A stretch of DNA of 64,000 nucleotides from Hyphomicrobiales bacterium. GTDB taxonomy: Bacteria; Pseudomonadota; Alphaproteobacteria; Rhizobiales; Beijerinckiaceae. The stretch is from contig JAIXSR010000087.1 in assembly GCA_027484605.1 (NCBI GenBank), positions 43,898 to 107,897 on the forward strand, in the 5' to 3' direction. Positions 1 through 9,487 of this stretch are shown piece after piece; the first letter of the stretch is position 1; each line of letters begins with the position of its first letter. Under the pieces are notes generated by a model. That model saw nothing but the letters and a program-made list of their open reading frames with translations. It had not been told where the DNA came from and made no database searches. The translations under genes were made by a program, and so were the position numbers.

Positions 1-585
1 ACGGTGCTGGCGCTCGTCATCGGTTCGATCATCGGCATTCTCGCCGGATGGTATGGCGGCCGCTTCGACATCATCATCATGCAGACGATGGACATGCTGC
101 TGGCCTTCCCGTCGCTGATCCTCGGGCTGATCCTCGTCGCCATGCTCGGCCCGTCGATGACGAACATCATCCTGGCCATCGCGCTGACCTCGATCCCGTC
201 CTTTGCCCGCATTGCCCGCGCCCCGACCATCTCGGTCAAGCAGCGCGAATTCATCGATGCCGGCCGCGCGCTCGGCTTTTCCGATACCCGCCTGATGGTC
301 GGGCATATCCTGCCGAACATCTTTCCGGAAATCCTCGTCATGGGCTCGATGTGGCTCGCCAATGCCATCCGCACGGAGGCCTCGCTCGCCTTCATCGGCC
401 TCGGCGTGAAGCCGCCCATCCCCACCTGGGGGGGCATGATCCGCGAGGGATTCGAGAATATTCTCGACAGTTACTGGCTGGTCCTCTCGCCCAGCATCGC
501 CATCCTCGTCGTGGTGTTCGGCCTTAATATCCTTGGGGATGGCCTGCGCGATGCCATCGATCCCAAGCTGAAGGGCGAGCGATGA
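1..585 (+). CDS. Peptide/nickel ABC transporter permease, DppC/OppC-like (5' truncated by window edge)
   Basis: BPD_transp_1-like sequence with the EAA-type region ([30 protein letters not shown]), open to the window start; overlaps the downstream ATPase start. Confidence 0.9.
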   Translation, partial: TVLALVIGSIIGILAGWYGGRFDIIIMQTMDMLLAFPSLILGLILVAMLGPSMTNIILAIALTSIPSFARIARAPTISVKQREFIDAGRALGFSDTRLMVGHILPNIFPEILVMGSMWLANAIRTEASLAFIGLGVKPPIPTWGGMIREGFENILDSYWLVLSPSIAILVVVFGLNILGDGLRDAIDPKLKGER

Positions 586-2399
586 GCCCGCCGCTGCTTT
601 CCGTTCGCAATCTCCGCACCTCCTTCCGCGTCGGCGGGGAATGGCGCAGCGCGGTGGATGATATCTCCTTCGATATCGCCGCCGGCGAAACCGTGGCGAT
701 TGTCGGGGAATCCGGCTCGGGCAAGAGCGTGAGCGCGCTGTCGATCATGCGGCTCATTTCGGCCATCAACGGCAAGGTCGAGGGCGAGGTCCGGCTGGAA
801 GGGCGCGATCTCGTCAGCCTGTCCGAAGACGAGATGCGCAAGATCCGCGGCAATGCCATGTCGATGATCTTCCAGGAACCGATGACCAGCCTCAATCCGG
901 TTCTCACGGTCGGCCAGCAGATCGGGGAGGCGTTGCGCTATCATCGCGGCATGAACGCACGCGAGGCCGAGGCCGAGGCGATCCGGATTCTCGAACGCGT
1001 CCGCATTCCCGCCGCGCGCGAACGGTTCGGCGAATATCCGCACCGGCTCTCCGGGGGCATGCGCCAGCGCGTCATGATCGCCATGGCCCTGGCCTGCAAG
1101 CCGCGGCTCCTCATCGCCGACGAGCCGACCACGGCGCTCGACGTGACGATCCAGGCCCAGATCCTCGATCTGATCAAGCATTTGCAGGAAGAGGAAGGGA
1201 TGGCCGTTCTCTTCATCACCCACGACATGGCCGTGGTGGCGGAGATCGCCGACCGTGTCGTGGTGATGTGGAAGGGCAGGAAGCTCGAGGACGAACCCGC
1301 CGGCACGATCTTCCGCAAACCGAAGAACGGTTACACAAAGGCGCTGCTCTCGGCCGTGCCGAAACTCGGCGAGATGCTTGCCCATCCGCGGCCCCTGCGC
1401 TTCCCGGTGATCGACCCTGCGACCGGTGCGATCGAGGTTCCGGCTTCGCTCGTCCCCGATACGGTGAAGAATGCCGAGCCGCCACTTCTGGATGTCGAGG
1501 GCCTGACGACGCGCTTCCCCATCCATGGCGGGCTGCTCGGCCGTCTCCGCGGGCGCGTCCATGCCGTGGAGAATGTGTCTTTCGCGCTCCGCAAGGGCGA
1601 AACGCTGGCGTTGGTCGGCGAATCCGGATGCGGCAAGTCCACAACTGGCCGTTCGATCCTCCGCCTCGTCGAGCCGACCGGCGGCAAGGTGACCTTCGGC
1701 GGCAGCGACGTCTCCTCCGTCTCCCCGGCGGGATTGCAGCTGTTGCGGCGCCGGATGCAGATGATCTTCCAGGATCCCTTTGCCAGCCTCAATCCGCGCA
1801 AGACCATCGGCGCGGCCATTGCCGAACCGCTGATCGTGCATGGCGTGGCTGACCGGAAAGGCGCCGCCGAACGCACGGCGGCCCTGTTGAAACGCGTGGG
1901 GCTGATGCCGGAAATGGCCGGCCGCTATCCGCATGAATTCTCGGGCGGGCAGCGCCAGCGCATCGCCATCGCGCGGGCCCTCGCGCTCAATCCGGAACTC
2001 GTTGTCGCCGACGAGGCGGTTTCCGCGCTGGACGTCTCGGTCAAGGCCCAGGTGCTGAACCTGATGCTCGACCTCCAGGAGGAGCTGGGCCTTGCCTATC
2101 TCTTCATCAGCCACGACATGGCCGTGGTCGAGCGCGTCAGCCACCGGATCGCGGTGATGTATCTCGGCGAGATCGTCGAGATCGGCTCCCGTGCGGATGT
2201 GCTGCGCAACCCGACCCATCCCTACACGCAGAAGCTGCTCGCGGCCGTGCCGGTGCCGGATCCGGCCCGGCGCAAGAAGCGCGGCGCCCTTGCTGTGGAC
2301 GAATTGCCCAGCCCGATCCGCGCTGCCCATTGGGTGGCGCCGCCCTCGGCCCTGATCGAAGTAGCGCAGGGACATTTCGTTCGCGTCGGCCTGTCCTGA
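582..2399 (+). CDS. Dipeptide/oligopeptide ABC transporter ATP-binding protein, fused DppD-DppF (two NBDs)
   Basis: Two Walker A motifs ([16 protein letters not shown]), two ABC signatures ([16 protein letters not shown]), two Walker B motifs. Confidence 0.95.
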   Translation: MSPPLLSVRNLRTSFRVGGEWRSAVDDISFDIAAGETVAIVGESGSGKSVSALSIMRLISAINGKVEGEVRLEGRDLVSLSEDEMRKIRGNAMSMIFQEPMTSLNPVLTVGQQIGEALRYHRGMNAREAEAEAIRILERVRIPAARERFGEYPHRLSGGMRQRVMIAMALACKPRLLIADEPTTALDVTIQAQILDLIKHLQEEEGMAVLFITHDMAVVAEIADRVVVMWKGRKLEDEPAGTIFRKPKNGYTKALLSAVPKLGEMLAHPRPLRFPVIDPATGAIEVPASLVPDTVKNAEPPLLDVEGLTTRFPIHGGLLGRLRGRVHAVENVSFALRKGETLALVGESGCGKSTTGRSILRLVEPTGGKVTFGGSDVSSVSPAGLQLLRRRMQMIFQDPFASLNPRKTIGAAIAEPLIVHGVADRKGAAERTAALLKRVGLMPEMAGRYPHEFSGGQRQRIAIARALALNPELVVADEAVSALDVSVKAQVLNLMLDLQEELGLAYLFISHDMAVVERVSHRIAVMYLGEIVEIGSRADVLRNPTHPYTQKLLAAVPVPDPARRKKRGALAVDELPSPIRAAHWVAPPSALIEVAQGHFVRVGLS

Positions 2400-2526
2400 G
2401 CCTGTCTGGTCATCGCCCCGGCGATCACGAAATTGTGGGCGGCTGCGACTACACAATCCCGTGACAAGCCGCCACGCTGGGTTAGTCTCGACTCATTACA
2501 GAGAACAAGAATTCAGGGAGGATTGG

Positions 2527-2976
2527 ATGGCCAGGTTGAATGTCAACGGACGCGTCGTCGATATCGATGCGCATCCGGATACGCCGCTGCTCTGGGCTTT
2601 GCGCGAGCAGGCCGGCCTGACCGGCACGAAATATGGGTGCGGCATCGCACAATGCGGCGCCTGCACCGTCCATATCGATGGCGAGCCGGTCCGCTCCTGC
2701 TCGGTCACGCTGGGCTCGGTAACCCCGACCCAGAAGATCGTCACCATCGAGGGGCTCTCGCCCGATATCAGCCATCCGATCCAGAAGGCCTGGCTGGAAC
2801 TCGATGTTCCGCAATGCGGCTATTGCCAGTCGGGCATGATCATGGCGGCGGCGGCGCTTCTCGCGAAGAAGCCCAAGCCGACCGACGCCGATATCGACGA
2901 GGCGATGACGAATATCTGCCGCTGCGGCACCTATAATCGCGTGCGGGCGGGCATCAAGCTCGCCGCCGGCATCTGA
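2527..2976 (+). CDS. (2Fe-2S)-binding subunit of XDH-family molybdenum hydroxylase (IorA-like)
   Basis: Two [2Fe-2S] motifs: [17 protein letters not shown] and CGYCQSG...CRCGTY; ATG at 2527 preferred over the ORF-track start at 2461. Confidence 0.92.
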   Translation: MARLNVNGRVVDIDAHPDTPLLWALREQAGLTGTKYGCGIAQCGACTVHIDGEPVRSCSVTLGSVTPTQKIVTIEGLSPDISHPIQKAWLELDVPQCGYCQSGMIMAAAALLAKKPKPTDADIDEAMTNICRCGTYNRVRAGIKLAAGI

Positions 2977-2989
2977 GGGAGAGGCGATC

Positions 2990-5161
2990 ATGGCTGACAA
3001 TGCTGTTCTTTCCCGCCGCTCGCTCCTGAAGGGCTCCGCTGCGGCGGCCGGCGCCTTCACGCTGGGCTTCTCCATCCCCTTCACCGAGGCGCAGGCCCAG
3101 GCCGCGACGCCGGAAGTCAATGCCTGGGTGGTGATCCACCCGGATGACCGGATCGTCGTGCGCATCGCCCGCTCGGAAATGGGGCAGGGCACGTTGACCG
3201 GCCTCGCCCAACTGGTGGCCGAGGAGCTGGAGGCCGATTGGTCGAAGGTGAGCTGGGAATACCCGACCCCGGGCGAGAACCTCCGGCGCAACCGCGTCTG
3301 GCGCAATTTCTCGACCGGCGGTTCGCGCGGGATCCGCGAGAGCCATCAATATGTCCGCGAAGGCGGCGCAGCGGCGCGGATCATGCTGGTCCAGGCAGCG
3401 GCGAAGGAATGGGGCGTACCCGAAGGCGAATGCCGTGCCGCGAAAAGCGTCATTGCCCATGCGCCGACGGGGCGGACGGTCACCTATGGCAAGGTGGCTG
3501 CCGCCGCCGCGAAGCTTGAGGTGCCGAAGGAGGTCAAGCTCAAGCCGGCCAGCGAATGGACGATTGCCGGCAAGTCGGTGAAGCGGCTCGATACGGTCGA
3601 CAAGCTCAACGGCAAGCAGGTCTATGGTGCTGATATCAGGCTGCCGGGCATGCTGAATGCCGCGATCAAGGCCTGCCCGGTCTTCGGGGGCACGCTGGTC
3701 GGCTTCGATGCGGCCAAGGTCACCGGCATGCCGGGCGTGAAGAAGGTCGTGCAGGTCGACAGGCGCACCGTGGCCGTGATCGCGGACCATTGGTGGCAGG
3801 CCAAGACCGCGCTCGATGCCCTGCCCATCACCTGGGATGAGGGGCCGCATGCCAAGGCCTCCTCCGAGACCATCGCCGCCACCTTGCGCGAGGGGCTGGA
3901 CGCCGAGCAGGCTTTCGAGGGCAACAAGGCAGGGGATGCCAAGGGCGCCATCGCCTCGGCAGCCAAGCGTGTCGAGGCGACCTATTCCTACCCGTTCCAG
4001 AACCATGCCTGCATGGAGCCGATGACCGCCACCTCACTCTGGACCCCGGAGAAATGCCAGTTCTGGTGCCCCACGCAGAACGGGGAATCGGCGCTTGCCG
4101 CGGCCATCGAGGCTTCGGGTCACCCGGCTGCGAAATGCGATGTCCACAAGGTCCATCTCGGCGGCGGTTTCGGCCGGCGCGGCCGTTCGGATTATGTCAC
4201 GCAGGCTGTCCTGATCGCCAAGCAGATGCCCGGCACGCCGGTCAAGCTTCTCTGGAGCCGCGAGGAGGACATGCTGCAGGGCACCTACCACCCGATCACC
4301 ATGGCGCGGATGGTCGCCGGGCTGGACAAGGACGGCAATCTCACCGGCCTGCATATGCGGATTTCCGGCCAATCGATCCTCTCGGGCGTCAATCCGCAGG
4401 GGCTTCAGAACGGCCGCGATCCGGTGGTGTTCCAGGGGCTGAATCCGGGCGGGCAGGAAGGCCCCTTCGGCTACGGCATCCCGAATCTGCTGATCGACCA
4501 TGCCATGCGCAACCCGCATGTTCCGCCGGGCTTCTGGCGCGGCGTGAACCTCAACCAGAACGCCATCTATGTCGAATGCTTCATGGACGAGCTGGCGCAT
4601 GCAGCGGGGGTCGATCCGCTCGAATTCCGTCGCAAGCTGATGCGGAATTCGCCGAAGCACCTCGGCGTGCTCGAGGCGGTGGCGAAGGGGATCGGCTGGG
4701 GCACGCCCTCGGCGCCGGGTACGGCAAAGGGCCTCGCCCAGATCATGGGCTTCGGTTCCTATGTTGCGGCGGCGGCCGAGGTTTCGGTGTCGAATGCCGG
4801 AGAGATCAAGGTCCACCGCATCGTCGCGGCCACCAATCCGGGGCATGTGGTCAATCCGGACCAGGTCGCGGCACAGGTCGAAGGGTCCTTCGTCTATGGC
4901 CTCTCGGCGGCGTTCCATCAGGAATGCACGGTGAAGAACGGCCGGATCGTCGAGGAAAACTTCGATACCTACCCCGCCATGCGCATCAACGAGATGCCGA
5001 AGGTCGAGAGTATCCTGGTGCCCTCGGGCGATTTCTGGGGCGGCGTCGGCGAACCGACCATCGCTGTCGCGGCACCGGCGGTGCTGAACGCGATTTTCGC
5101 GGCCACCGGCAAGCGGGTGCGCTCGCTGCCGCTCAAGAACGCGGATCTGCGCCGGGCGTGA
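2990..5161 (+). CDS. XDH-family molybdopterin-binding catalytic subunit (IorB-like), Tat-exported
   Basis: Twin-arginine leader SRRSLLKGSAAAAGAF; GGGFGRRG motif; C-terminal GVGEPTIAVAAPAVLNAIFAATGKR. Confidence 0.93.
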   Translation: MADNAVLSRRSLLKGSAAAAGAFTLGFSIPFTEAQAQAATPEVNAWVVIHPDDRIVVRIARSEMGQGTLTGLAQLVAEELEADWSKVSWEYPTPGENLRRNRVWRNFSTGGSRGIRESHQYVREGGAAARIMLVQAAAKEWGVPEGECRAAKSVIAHAPTGRTVTYGKVAAAAAKLEVPKEVKLKPASEWTIAGKSVKRLDTVDKLNGKQVYGADIRLPGMLNAAIKACPVFGGTLVGFDAAKVTGMPGVKKVVQVDRRTVAVIADHWWQAKTALDALPITWDEGPHAKASSETIAATLREGLDAEQAFEGNKAGDAKGAIASAAKRVEATYSYPFQNHACMEPMTATSLWTPEKCQFWCPTQNGESALAAAIEASGHPAAKCDVHKVHLGGGFGRRGRSDYVTQAVLIAKQMPGTPVKLLWSREEDMLQGTYHPITMARMVAGLDKDGNLTGLHMRISGQSILSGVNPQGLQNGRDPVVFQGLNPGGQEGPFGYGIPNLLIDHAMRNPHVPPGFWRGVNLNQNAIYVECFMDELAHAAGVDPLEFRRKLMRNSPKHLGVLEAVAKGIGWGTPSAPGTAKGLAQIMGFGSYVAAAAEVSVSNAGEIKVHRIVAATNPGHVVNPDQVAAQVEGSFVYGLSAAFHQECTVKNGRIVEENFDTYPAMRINEMPKVESILVPSGDFWGGVGEPTIAVAAPAVLNAIFAATGKRVRSLPLKNADLRRA

Positions 5162-5622
5162 CCGGTCGTCGGGTCTTGAACGGCAAGGGAAAGGGCTGGC
5201 GGTGCATGCTGGCGGCCCTCTTTCTTGGCGGCGTTGGGCCGGCTGCGGCCCAGCCCGCCATGCCGGTCCCGGAAGCGTCGCCGCTGGCTGCCGCCCGCCC
5301 GCCGGATCCGGAAAATGGCCGGCGGATCGTCGTGGACCGGCGGCGGGGCCTTTGCCTGCTCTGCCATTCCGGCCCGTTTCCGGAAGTGCGGTTCCAGGGC
5401 GATCTGGCGCCTTCGCTGGCCGGCGCCGGCAGCCGGTGGACGCCGGCACAATTGCGGGCCCGGTTGATCGACAGCCGGCAGTTCAATGGCGAAACGATCA
5501 TGCCGCCCTATTTCCGGGCGGAGGGTCAGATCCGGGTGGGCCGCGCCTTTTCGGGGCGGAGCATCCTTACGGCCGAGGAGATCGAGGATGTCACGGCGTT
5601 TCTCGCCACCCTTCGCGACTGA
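5158..5622 (+). CDS. soxX: SoxX, monoheme c-type cytochrome of the thiosulfate-oxidising complex
   Basis: GTG start overlapping the previous stop (GTGA); signal peptide; CLLCH heme site; IMPPYFR ligand region; SoxX-like C-terminus. Confidence 0.85.
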   Translation: MTGRRVLNGKGKGWRCMLAALFLGGVGPAAAQPAMPVPEASPLAAARPPDPENGRRIVVDRRRGLCLLCHSGPFPEVRFQGDLAPSLAGAGSRWTPAQLRARLIDSRQFNGETIMPPYFRAEGQIRVGRAFSGRSILTAEEIEDVTAFLATLRD

Positions 5623-6064
5623 AGCCACGCGGCGCACGGTCCTGGCCGGCGCTGCTGCGGTTCTTGGCCTTGTCAGCACGCGCCGGGTCGCGGCTGAGCC
5701 GGAGGACATGGCGCGCGCCATCCTGGACTTTACCGGCGGCATCGAGCCGCGCTCGGGCAAGGTGACGCTCGACATTGCCCCGCTGGTCGAGAACGGGAAC
5801 GCCGTCTCCTTCGAGGTGCTGGTCGATCATCCGATGAAGCCCGAGGATCATGTCCGCGAGATCGCGCTTTTCACTGACAAGAACCCGCTTCCCGATGTCG
5901 CTGTCTTCCGGCTGACGCCGCATATGGGCAAGGCCCATGTCGTGAGCCGGATGCGGCTTGCGACGACGCAGCATGTGACGGCCGTGGCGCGCCTGTCCGA
6001 CGGCTCCTTCTGGGCCGAACGCCGCGAGGTCATCGTCACCATTGCCGCCTGCACGGAGGAATAG
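5588..6064 (+). CDS. soxY: SoxY, sulfur-carrier subunit with variant C-terminus (...TIAACTEE)
   Basis: Tat-like leader TRRTVLAGAAAVLG; SoxY-like domain; position between soxX and soxZ; start overlaps the soxX 3' end. Confidence 0.85.
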   Translation: MSRRFSPPFATEATRRTVLAGAAAVLGLVSTRRVAAEPEDMARAILDFTGGIEPRSGKVTLDIAPLVENGNAVSFEVLVDHPMKPEDHVREIALFTDKNPLPDVAVFRLTPHMGKAHVVSRMRLATTQHVTAVARLSDGSFWAERREVIVTIAACTEE

Positions 6065-6066
6065 CC

Positions 6067-6396
6067 ATGGCCACGGCAATGATCCTGCTGCCGCGTTCCG
6101 CCATCCGGGCGGGGGATCTGATCACCCTCAAGGCGATGATCTCCCATCCGATGGAAACCGGCTTCCGCCGTACCGAGACCGGCGGCGAGATTCCTCGGAA
6201 CATCATCCGGCAGTTTTCCTGCCGTTATATGGGTGAACTGGTCTTTTCCTGCGATTTCCACCCCGCCATCGCGGCCAATCCGTTTCTGGCCTTCCCGCTC
6301 GTCGCTACGCGGACAGGGCCGCTGGAATTCGTCTGGCGGGGGGACAATGGCTTCCTCCATCGCGAGCAGGCCATGCTGCAGGTCTCCGCTTCGTGA
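6067..6396 (+). CDS. soxZ: SoxZ, thiosulfate oxidation carrier complex subunit
   Basis: SoxZ-like sequence (AGDLITLKAMISHPMETGFRRTETG...IPRNIIRQFSCRYMGELVFSCDFHPAIAANPFLAFPLVA). Confidence 0.92.
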   Translation: MATAMILLPRSAIRAGDLITLKAMISHPMETGFRRTETGGEIPRNIIRQFSCRYMGELVFSCDFHPAIAANPFLAFPLVATRTGPLEFVWRGDNGFLHREQAMLQVSAS

Positions 6397-7172
6397 TCAG
6401 GCGGGCCGGCCGCGCCCTTGTGCTGCTGGCGGTTCTCGCCGGCGCTTTGAACGCGGATGAAATCCCGCCGGGCGAACGTCTTTCCGGCTACGATATGATG
6501 GGCGCCGAAGCGCAGGCCATGCAGCGCGATGATTTCGCCAATCCCGCCATGCTGGCCGTCAAGGAAGGCGAGGCCCTCTGGCATGCCGTGCCGGGCGAGG
6601 GGCGTCCTTCCTGCGCTGGATGCCATGGGGATGCCGCCGCGAGCATGAAGGGCGTGGCAGCCCGGTATCCCGCCCGCGACGTGCCATCCGGCCGCCTGTT
6701 CGACCTGCCCGGACGGATCCAGGCCTGCCAGAACGGGCGGCAGGGCATCGCGCCGCAGCCGCGCGAAAGCACCGGTCTCCTGGCTCTCGAGGCTTATCTG
6801 GCTCTGCAATCCCGCGGGATGCCGCTGGCCTCGCCCCGGGCCCGGGGGCTGGATGATGCCGTGCAGCGTGGCGAGGGGCTGTATCGCCAGCGGTTCGGCC
6901 AGCTCGATCTCTCCTGCGCGCAATGCCACAGCCAGAACTGGGGCCGCTCCCTCGCCGGCACCCGGATCCCGCAGGCCCATCCGACCGGCTATCCGCTGTT
7001 CCGGATGGAATGGCAGGCCGTTGGGTCGCTCCAGCGCCGCTTCCGCAACTGCATGACCGGCATCCGCGCCGAGCCGTTCCCGCCGGGTGCTCCGGAATGG
7101 ATCGATCTCGAGATCTATCTCAAGGAACGCGCAGCCGGCATGCGCGTGGATGCACCGGCCGTCAGGCCCTGA
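6393..7172 (+). CDS. soxA: SoxA, diheme c-type cytochrome
   Basis: Two CxxCH motifs (CAGCH, CAQCH); RRFRNCMTGIRAEP segment containing the likely SoxA active-site Cys. Confidence 0.88.
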   Translation: MIRRAGRALVLLAVLAGALNADEIPPGERLSGYDMMGAEAQAMQRDDFANPAMLAVKEGEALWHAVPGEGRPSCAGCHGDAAASMKGVAARYPARDVPSGRLFDLPGRIQACQNGRQGIAPQPRESTGLLALEAYLALQSRGMPLASPRARGLDDAVQRGEGLYRQRFGQLDLSCAQCHSQNWGRSLAGTRIPQAHPTGYPLFRMEWQAVGSLQRRFRNCMTGIRAEPFPPGAPEWIDLEIYLKERAAGMRVDAPAVRP

Positions 7173-7176
7173 GGGG

Positions 7177-7914
7177 CTATTGCGGGGCTTCCGGCACCCG
7201 GACGATGTTCCAGTCACCATCCCAGAGGCCCCGCTGCGCCGCCTGTGCCGCGTCGCGGGCGGTCAGAAACGCGCGGTCCTGCCTTTGGGGGGCCGGCTTC
7301 GCCCACCCGCCTTCAACCAGCAGGAGCGCGAGGTCGCGCCCTTCGACAGTGCAATCCCACTTGGCCGTCCCGGGATCCCTTGCCTTGCGCTGGGGCTGGC
7401 CGGATTGCAGCGTGCAGAGAAGCTCCCTGCCGCGCACGAACCCGTTCAACGCGGCCCGCGCCTGAAGACCACAGGCCCAGAGGCGCTTGTCGCCCCCGAG
7501 ACAGATGGCCGAAGCCGGCGGGGCGACGAGGCCGTCCAGCGCGATGGCCACCTCTTCATTGGTCAGGATGTCCCCGCGCAGCGGCTCGAATGGCCCGGCA
7601 ATCCTTACGGGCCGCGAAAAACGGGAACGATGGCCGAAATCTTTCGGCGTGAAGGGCGAAAGGCGGTCATCGCCCGTCTCCTCGGCAGGGCGGGCCGGAA
7701 CGACAGGCCTCGGCGCTTGCGGTACGCCCACGAGGATATCGGGCGGCGTGGGCCGGAGCGCAGGCACGAAACGATAGGCCGCGAGGCCGATGGCCACGAG
7801 AATCAGGCTGGCCAATGCCGTCAGCGCCAGGCTGGGGAGCTTTGGCCTGTACCTTCGGGGGGCAGGCGTGACACCGTCCCTCTCCACATTGCTGTTGCTC
7901 GGTCTTGGCGGCAT
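7177..7914 (-). CDS. Membrane-anchored thermonuclease (SNase)-like protein
   Basis: N-terminal TM helix; C-terminal CGLQARAALNGFVRGRELLC...LLLVEGGWAKP...FLTARDAAQAAQRGLWDG typical of SNase-fold proteins; catalytic residues not confidently assigned. Confidence 0.55.
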   Translation of the reverse strand: MPPRPSNSNVERDGVTPAPRRYRPKLPSLALTALASLILVAIGLAAYRFVPALRPTPPDILVGVPQAPRPVVPARPAEETGDDRLSPFTPKDFGHRSRFSRPVRIAGPFEPLRGDILTNEEVAIALDGLVAPPASAICLGGDKRLWACGLQARAALNGFVRGRELLCTLQSGQPQRKARDPGTAKWDCTVEGRDLALLLVEGGWAKPAPQRQDRAFLTARDAAQAAQRGLWDGDWNIVRVPEAPQ

Positions 7915-8086
7915 TCGCGCCCCGGGGTGATGTTGGAAGAGGATAAACCCAAACGCGAGCCGCCCGTCCAGCCTTTGCCATGCCCATACATGCGCAATGA
8001 TCCTTGATGAAGGCTCTTCTTTGCTTGCGGAAGCTGCGTCGCTGGAGAACAGTCGGGCAAAGCTCCTGACCGTCGGAATCCTGCCC

Positions 8087-9481
8087 ATGTCCCAAGCTGA
8101 TCGCCGCGCCGCCCTTGCCCGTGCGGCCGAGACCTTCACCTCCGGTGCCTTCCGGGCCAAGCTGGCCCGCCGGATCGCCATTCCCACCGAAAGCCAGAAC
8201 CCCGACCGGGCGCAATCGCTTGCGGCCTATCTCACGGAAGAGATGGTGCCTGATTTCGCCGCCATGGGCTTTTCGACGGAGATCCTCCCGAATCCGAAAG
8301 GCGGCGGGCCTTTCCTGCTGGCCTCCCGGATCGAGGATCCGGCGCTCCCGACCGTGCTTGGCTACGGCCATGGCGATGTCATCCGCGGCATGGACGCCGA
8401 ATGGGCCGAGGGCCTCTCGCCCTGGGAACTCATCGAAAAGGGGGATCGCTGGTATGGCCGCGGCGTTGTCGACAACAAGGGCCAGCACCAGATCAACATG
8501 GAAGCCCTCCGGGCCGTGCTGGAAACGCGCGGCCGGCTCGGCTTCAACGCCAAATACATTATCGAGATGGGCGAGGAGATGGGGTCACCCGGCCTGCGCG
8601 AGATCTGCGAGCAGCACTGCGAACGCCTCTCCGCCGACCTCCTGGTCGCCTCCGACGGGCCGCGCCTCTCGGCCGCCCGTCCGACCATCTTCCTCGGCGC
8701 ACGCGGCGGCTTCACCTTCGATCTCTGGATCGATGCGCGGGATGGCGGGCATCATTCCGGGAATTGGGGCGGGCTGATCTCCAATCCCGGGATCGAGCTG
8801 GCCCATGCCATCGCCTCGCTTGTCGGCCCGACAGGCCAGATCCGCGTGCCCGAATTCGTGCCGAAGGAGATCCCGGCCAATGTCCGCCGCGTGCTGGCGG
8901 ATATCGAGGTCACCTCGAACGAGGGCGGCCCGGCCCTGGAGCCGCATTGGGGCGAGCCCGGCCTGACGCTCGCCGAGAAGGTCTTTGGCTGGTGCAACCT
9001 CGAGGTGCTGGCCTTCGAATGTGGCAACCCGAAAGCGCCGGTCAACGCCATTCCGCCCCGCGCCTGGGCGCGGATGCAGCTGCGTTTCGTTGTCGGTATC
9101 GATACCGACAACCTGATGGCCAACCTGCGCCGCTTCCTCGACCGGCAGGGCTTCGCCCATGTGCGGATCGGCCCCTCGCGCGATTCGATGTTCATCGCCA
9201 CGCGGATGGACCCCGACCACCCGCAGGTGCAATTCGCCATTCGCAGCCTGACGGCGACGCATGGCGCGGCGCCGGCCATCCTGCCAAATCTCGGCGGCTC
9301 GCTGCCCAATGACATCTTCACCGATGTGCTGGGGCTGACGACGATCTGGGTGCCGCATTCCTACCCGGCCTGTTCCCAGCATGCGCCGAACGAGCATGTC
9401 CCGGTCGAGATCATCCGGCAGGGCCTGCAGCTGATGGCCGGCCTCTACTGGGATATCGGCGAGGGCCTTCCGCGCGGCTGA
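8087..9481 (+). CDS. M20 family metallopeptidase
   Basis: M20 motifs: GYGHGDV, WYGRGVVDNKGQ, IEMGEEMGSPGL, C-terminal PHSYPACSQHAPNEH; ATG 8087 preferred. Confidence 0.88.
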   Translation: MSQADRRAALARAAETFTSGAFRAKLARRIAIPTESQNPDRAQSLAAYLTEEMVPDFAAMGFSTEILPNPKGGGPFLLASRIEDPALPTVLGYGHGDVIRGMDAEWAEGLSPWELIEKGDRWYGRGVVDNKGQHQINMEALRAVLETRGRLGFNAKYIIEMGEEMGSPGLREICEQHCERLSADLLVASDGPRLSAARPTIFLGARGGFTFDLWIDARDGGHHSGNWGGLISNPGIELAHAIASLVGPTGQIRVPEFVPKEIPANVRRVLADIEVTSNEGGPALEPHWGEPGLTLAEKVFGWCNLEVLAFECGNPKAPVNAIPPRAWARMQLRFVVGIDTDNLMANLRRFLDRQGFAHVRIGPSRDSMFIATRMDPDHPQVQFAIRSLTATHGAAPAILPNLGGSLPNDIFTDVLGLTTIWVPHSYPACSQHAPNEHVPVEIIRQGLQLMAGLYWDIGEGLPRG

Positions 9482-9487
9482 GGCCCG

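Noticed and set aside
7177-7914. SNase-like protein as part of the sox operon
   Set aside because: It is on the opposite strand and only 4 bp from the soxA stop (convergent), so it is not co-transcribed.
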